From Paenibacillus terrigena DSM 21567 (GTDB taxonomy: Bacteria > Bacillota > Bacilli > Paenibacillales > Paenibacillaceae), in contig NZ_KB895418.1 of NCBI RefSeq assembly GCF_000374845.1, positions 248,001 through 312,000 on the forward strand: DNA of 64,000 nucleotides, read 5' to 3'. The position numbers were made by a program, and so were the translations under genes. Positions 60,309 through 64,000 of this stretch are shown in pieces. Position 1 is the stretch's first letter; each line of letters opens with the position of its first letter. The notes beneath the pieces were generated by a model that saw nothing but the letters and a program-made list of their open reading frames with translations, did no database searches and was not told the origin of the DNA.

Positions 60309-61034
60309 ATGAAAAAGGTTTTGTTCTGGGACTTCGACGGCACACTAGGGGGCCGAATGGATGGTCTGAAAGGTAAAGCATGGAGCGCCTCGATATGGGA
60401 AGCATTGGTTGAACATCACTTGCAGCATGACGTAAATCGTGATGATATTTTGCCGCGGTTAGGGCAAGGATTTCCTTGGCAAGAGCCGGAGAAACCTCAT
60501 ATCCATCTGAACACCCCAGCCTTGTGGTGGGCGCACATAGAATCGATCTTTAAGCAAATTTATGAGGATCTCGGTTTCTCAAATGATATAGCCAATCGAC
60601 TATCCGCTACCGCGCGGATCAAATATGTGGATCTACCGATGTGGGAATTGTACCCCGATACACTGCCCGTGCTTCAATCGTTAGCCGAACAAGGTTGGTC
60701 ACATATGATTGTATCCAATCATGTTCCAGAATTACGCACGATTGCAGCCCACTTAGGGCTTCAAAACGTGATATCTGAGATTGTGAACTCGGCAGAGGTT
60801 GGCTATGAGAAGCCGAATCCCGAAATATTTCATATTGCGATGAAGAAGGCTGGAACACCTCATGAAGTATGGATGATCGGTGATAACATCGATGCGGATG
60901 TATTCGGTGCACGACAGGCAGGGATTCCTTCGATCCTGGTTCGTGAGAAGGATCCGAGGGCTGAACTTCAATTCGATGACTTCTATGGCGTAGCGAGGTT
61001 CTTGGCCGAACGTGGCACGACAGGGCACCAATGA
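60309..61034 (+). CDS. HAD-family hydrolase
   Basis: A 241-residue HAD phosphatase with an alpha-helical cap. Motif I is FWDFDGTLGG, motif II is MIVSNH, the lysine is in GYEKPNPEIFHIA, and motif III is MIGDNIDADVFGA. AGGAGG precedes the ATG. It overlaps the DUF817 gene by the ATGA at 61031-61034 and follows the histidine phosphatase, so three genes form a unit. The substrate is unknown. Confidence 0.9.
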   Translation: MKKVLFWDFDGTLGGRMDGLKGKAWSASIWEALVEHHLQHDVNRDDILPRLGQGFPWQEPEKPHIHLNTPALWWAHIESIFKQIYEDLGFSNDIANRLSATARIKYVDLPMWELYPDTLPVLQSLAEQGWSHMIVSNHVPELRTIAAHLGLQNVISEIVNSAEVGYEKPNPEIFHIAMKKAGTPHEVWMIGDNIDADVFGARQAGIPSILVREKDPRAELQFDDFYGVARFLAERGTTGHQ

Positions 61035-61825
61035 GCAGGTTACGACAACTTTGGTTATTCGGATGGAATCAAGCACTCTGCTGTATTTTTCCTGTCGTCA
61101 TATTCTTAACCTTAGGCCTTACGAAGTTCATCTCACTGCCCTACATCCATCGCTATGACTTGATTCTGCTGGTCTGCATCCTAGCGCAGATCGCCATGGT
61201 GAAGTTCAAGTTCGAGACGATGGACGAGCTGAAAGTGATCATGTTATTCCATTTGATTGGTCTCGCACTTGAATTGTACAAGGTTCATATGGGATCTTGG
61301 GCATATCCCGGAGAAGCGTGGTCTAAGATTGGTGGTGTACCGCTCTATAGTGGGTTTATGTACGCTAGCGTAGCGAGTTATATTTGCCAAGCTTGGAGAC
61401 GGTTCGATTTGTACTTGGTCGCATGGCCGCGGCAGGTGATAGCCGTAACCATTGGGGTAGGCATTTATCTGAACTTTTTTACGCATCATTTCATGATGGA
61501 CCTACGATGGATATGGATTGTTTTGTTATTCATTGCCTTCTGGCGGACAAAAGTTTATTACACGGTGGGTCAAGTTCGCTATCAGATGCCACTCATCTTG
61601 TCCTTTTTCCTAATTGCGTTCTTCATCTGGATTGCAGAGAATATTTCAACCCTGCTCGGTGCGTGGAAGTATCCGGATCAGATGGCAAAGTGGACCTGGG
61701 TACATCTCGGGAAATTAAGCTCATGGTTCTTACTAATCATCATAAGCATCATCATCGTTGCTTATTTGAAACAGATCAAAATGCAGACGCGAGGTATGAA
61801 TAGAGAGGAAGTTCCTCGCTTATAG
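61031..61825 (+). CDS. DUF817 integral membrane protein
   Basis: A 264-residue protein with about seven hydrophobic segments. The blocks LELYKVHMGSWAYPGE, SGFMYASVASYICQAWRRFDL and ENISTLLGAWKYPDQ are those of the DUF817 family, whose function is unknown. It is translationally coupled to the HAD gene. A weak stem (CCACAT/ATGTGG near 61845-61884) follows without a T-run. Confidence 0.88.
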   Translation: MSRLRQLWLFGWNQALCCIFPVVIFLTLGLTKFISLPYIHRYDLILLVCILAQIAMVKFKFETMDELKVIMLFHLIGLALELYKVHMGSWAYPGEAWSKIGGVPLYSGFMYASVASYICQAWRRFDLYLVAWPRQVIAVTIGVGIYLNFFTHHFMMDLRWIWIVLLFIAFWRTKVYYTVGQVRYQMPLILSFFLIAFFIWIAENISTLLGAWKYPDQMAKWTWVHLGKLSSWFLLIIISIIIVAYLKQIKMQTRGMNREEVPRL

Positions 61826-61911
61826 ATGTTGGTACAGCAAAGAACCACATCGCATCGGAGCTGGCGGTTCTCGCTGTTATGTGGCTCTAATTCATATACT
61901 GATCATGATCG

Positions 61912-62571
61912 TTACGTCGTTCTTGGCATTCCCCATTGGTCTTGATAGATTAGTTCGTTCATCGCACGACGTCGCTCCCAATCGTGAATTTCGAGCAAAG
62001 GGCGATCTGGGTAAGAATCCGTATATCCTAGGGATAGCAGAGCTACAGGATCGATATGAGGTGGAATACCGAGAATGCGGCGGACATCCGGTTTCTTATA
62101 AAAGCTGACCCAGCCCATCGCGATGCCTTCGGCGTAAGCAGCAAGCCACATATTCTGAATCGCGCAGCTCACGGACATCATATCGGTCTCAGGAATGGAG
62201 TTTCGTCCGAGGACATGATCACCTGCTCGTGATGGATCACAGGTTACGCAGATGGTCAGAGGTGCTTCCTGAATGCCAGCAATTTTAAGTGCAAGGAATT
62301 TAAGATCACGGTCTGTATCTTCATAATGAATGGCAAGCGCTCGGCGTTCTTTATCGACGATGTATGCGAGATCATCCTTCGTCTTCTGCTGCTCAATCAT
62401 GATGAAATTCCACGGCTGCATAAAGCCAACGGAAGGAGCATGATGCGCACTCTCTAGAATGCGTTCTAGCGCAGCTGAAGGGAGGGGATCGGGTAGAAAT
62501 GATCGTATATCCCTGCGTTTGAAGATCGCTTTATAGACACCTTGCTTCTCTTCTTCGGTTAAGTGTTCCAT
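61912..62571 (-). CDS. bluB: 5,6-dimethylbenzimidazole synthase (BluB)
   Basis: A 219-residue flavin-destroying nitroreductase-fold enzyme that turns FMN into the lower ligand of cobalamin. The blocks FKRRDIRSFLPDPLP, ESAHHAPSVGFMQPWNFI and DMMSVSCAIQNMWLAAYAEGIAMGWVSF are diagnostic of BluB. The start at 62571 has GAGGTTG upstream (minus strand). It stands alone here, with the adenosyltransferase gene some 49 kb away, suggesting at least partial cobamide synthesis or remodelling. Confidence 0.92.
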   Translation of the reverse strand: MEHLTEEEKQGVYKAIFKRRDIRSFLPDPLPSAALERILESAHHAPSVGFMQPWNFIMIEQQKTKDDLAYIVDKERRALAIHYEDTDRDLKFLALKIAGIQEAPLTICVTCDPSRAGDHVLGRNSIPETDMMSVSCAIQNMWLAAYAEGIAMGWVSFYKKPDVRRILGIPPHIDPVALLSLGYTDSYPDRPLLEIHDWERRRAMNELIYQDQWGMPRTT

Positions 62572-62805
62572 GGATCAACCTCCATTATTGAATTGTAGGA
62601 TGCGTATCTCAATTCTAACGTATGACCGATAGGATCACAAATGGCACTGTTCAGAATAAGTTGTTTCATTAATGTCGTTAAATAAAAAAGAATACGGATT
62701 AATTAAGAGATTAGATATAATCAGGTTTTTTGACGAACACAGTCGTGTCAGGGGTTTTGGTAGTTTATTAATGATATTAACTATTAGTTGAAAAGGAGAA
62801 TGAAG

Positions 62806-63054
62806 ATGTCCTTACCTGTTAAAATGCCCAGAGAGCAAAAAGAGATGATTATTCGCAATGTTCAGTTGTTTTTTGAGGAAGAGCGTTCTGAAACGTTAGG
62901 AAACATTGCTGCGGAATCGATCGTTGATTTTATGCTTAAGGAGCTAGCACCTCATCTATACAACAAAGGGGTAGCAGATGCGAGAAACCTGTTGATGCAG
63001 AAGATGTCGCAAATCGAAGATGAATGCTATGCTTTAGAACAACCGATTCGTTAG
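62806..63054 (+). CDS. DUF2164 protein
   Basis: An 82-residue protein with PREQKEMIIRNVQLFFEEERSETLGNIAAESIVDFMLKELAPHLYNKGVADAR, the DUF2164 family. Members are small, helical and of unknown function. ATG 62806 has AAGGAG seven bases upstream; ATG 62800 and TTG 62788 are poorer. No nearby partner suggests a role. Confidence 0.88.
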   Translation: MSLPVKMPREQKEMIIRNVQLFFEEERSETLGNIAAESIVDFMLKELAPHLYNKGVADARNLLMQKMSQIEDECYALEQPIR

Positions 63055-63159
63055 TATACATCAAAAATAAACATATTTAGATCAAAAATCATAATACCAT
63101 GCCATGATCTGTACGTTATAATAGAAACATTACTAGATTAAGGAAAAAGGGTGACCGAC

Positions 63160-63594
63160 ATGTTGAAAGGGATTTCATCAATCATTTCGCCGGAATTACT
63201 AAAAATCTTAATGGAGATGGGGCATGGAGATACAATCGTACTGGCTGATGGCAATTTCCCATCCGCAAGTCATGCTGCGCGCCTCATTCGTGCAGATGGA
63301 CATGGCATACCACAATTGTTAGATGCGATTCTCCAGCTTATGCCGTTAGATACATATGTTGAACATCCGGTTGCGCTCATGGATCTTGTTCCGGGAGATA
63401 ACGTAGAGACACCGATTTGGGATGAATATCGTGCGATTGTGCAACGTCATGAAGGACAAGACGTATCGTTCGAGATGATTGAACGGTTCGCATTCTACGA
63501 AGAAGCGAAGAAATGTTACGTGGTCGTCGCAACAGGTGAGCGTGCGCTGTATGCGAATATCATCTTGAAGAAAGGGGTTATCGCGTCCTCATGA
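63160..63594 (+). CDS. fucU: FucU/RbsD-family sugar mutarotase
   Basis: A 144-residue RbsD/FucU fold protein that interconverts alpha and beta anomers of L-fucose or a related sugar. Blocks: MLKGISSIISPELLKILMEMGHGDTIVLADGNFPS with the catalytic His, and ALYANIILKKGV at the end. ATG 63160 has AAAGGG eight bases upstream; GTG 63151 is the alternative. A TATAAT at 63117-63122 could be its -10. The next gene overlaps by four bases (ATGA) and is a lactonase-like amidohydrolase, so a fucose- or rhamnose-type degradation operon is likely. Confidence 0.9.
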   Translation: MLKGISSIISPELLKILMEMGHGDTIVLADGNFPSASHAARLIRADGHGIPQLLDAILQLMPLDTYVEHPVALMDLVPGDNVETPIWDEYRAIVQRHEGQDVSFEMIERFAFYEEAKKCYVVVATGERALYANIILKKGVIASS

Positions 63595-64000
63595 CAGCCA
63601 TTCGAATTGATGCACATCAGCATTATTGGTCGATTCAAAGAGATGATTATGGTTGGTTAACACCGGAACTACCCACACTTTATCGAGATTATCTTCCCAC
63701 AGATCTGGAAGCACTGCTTAAGGAGCATCAGATTAACGGATCGATTGTTGTTCAAGCGGCAGAGAGTATCGCGGAGACAGACTTTATGTTGGGATTGGCT
63801 GCACAGCATCCGAGTATTCTCGGGGTTGTTGGGTGGCTTGATCTGCATGCACCAGATTATATGCAGCAATTAGAGCGATTTCGTGCACATCCCAAATTCG
63901 TAGGCATTCGGATCATGATTCAAGAAATGAAGGATAGCAATGAGGTTCTTGAACCCGGGATACTGCGAGCGATTACAGATCTTGCAGATACGGGAGTACC
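63591..64000 (+). CDS. Amidohydrolase (L-fuconolactonase/rhamnonolactonase-like), truncated by the window edge
   Basis: The gene starts at ATG 63591, overlapping the fucU stop as ATGA, and is still open at the right edge after 136 codons. The start MTAIRIDAHQHYWSIQRDDYGWL carries the metal-binding HxH of amidohydrolase-2 enzymes, and WLDLHAPDYMQQLERFRAHPKFVGIRIMIQ matches sugar-lactone hydrolases. Beside fucU, hydrolysis of L-fuconolactone or a similar aldonolactone is the best guess. Confidence 0.85.
   Translation, partial: MTAIRIDAHQHYWSIQRDDYGWLTPELPTLYRDYLPTDLEALLKEHQINGSIVVQAAESIAETDFMLGLAAQHPSILGVVGWLDLHAPDYMQQLERFRAHPKFVGIRIMIQEMKDSNEVLEPGILRAITDLADTGV

Noticed and set aside
61845-61884. 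Terminator after the DUF817 gene
   Set aside because: Only a six-base stem around a long loop and no T-run.
1-64000. CRISPR arrays, insertion sequences, tRNA or rRNA genes
   Set aside because: No regularly spaced repeats, transposase-like proteins with terminal repeats, or tRNA/rRNA signatures were seen.

Overview
The window looks like chromosome of a spore-forming, low-to-moderate GC Gram-positive rod, most likely Paenibacillus or a close relative. The evidence is a tricistronic GerA-type germinant receptor operon, strong AGGAGG-type ribosome binding sites, frequent TTG/GTG starts, the split glycine decarboxylase (gcvPA/gcvPB) behind a tandem glycine riboswitch, and HelD. I see no rRNA, tRNA, IS element, phage or CRISPR array. 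This placement is inference from gene content.

Layout. 1-2.6 kb: end of an efeUOB iron-uptake operon. 2.6-4.8 kb: ABC-F ribosome-protection gene behind an attenuator leader with a 13-residue ORF. 4.8-8.5 kb: small unknown genes, GNAT, DCC-family protein, hisC, and a MerR-thioredoxin pair; two small genes here each carry a TGTGA-N6-TCACA box centred about -41.5. 8.6-13.5 kb: ACT-malic enzyme, SGNH hydrolase, alpha/beta hydrolase, acyltransferase, cobalamin adenosyltransferase. 13.6-16.7 kb: Yip1 protein with a NarL-type two-component system. 16.7-19.7 kb: azoreductase, thioredoxin reductase, glutaredoxin, divergent SRAP protein. 19.7-23.4 kb: ger operon. 23.4-27.7 kb: DUF72, thioesterase, GNAT, kinase-like protein, and a multicopper oxidase with DUF3888.

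28.2-36.3 kb is the most unusual part: two adjacent secreted giants, a GH31 glycosidase (1712 aa) and a metallophosphatase (945 aa). Each ends in its own cohesin followed by a dockerin, so the pair could build an extracellular complex without a separate scaffoldin.

36.3-42.1 kb: helD, a TetR/MFS pair with duplicated operators, and an alpha/alpha-toroid protein with a LexA-like box. 42.2-47.1 kb: gcvT-gcvPA-gcvPB on the minus strand behind a tandem glycine riboswitch, with gcvH divergent. 47.2-57 kb: MarR, cardiolipin synthase, Cof-type HAD, two LacI regulators (one in an operon with a Gfo/Idh/MocA oxidoreductase), a frameshifted GrpB gene, and an ArsR-DUF2087/MFS pair. 57-64 kb: TetR and a divergent DHA2 exporter, histidine phosphatase, HAD and DUF817 proteins, bluB, DUF2164, fucU and a truncated amidohydrolase.

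Themes that link genes: thiol/redox balance (MerR-thioredoxin, trxB, glutaredoxin, azoreductase, DCC protein, possible Fnr sites), cobalamin (adenosyltransferase, bluB), glycine cleavage, and drug or stress defence (ABC-F, three exporters, each beside a regulator gene). Functional calls come from motifs read by eye; no database search was run.
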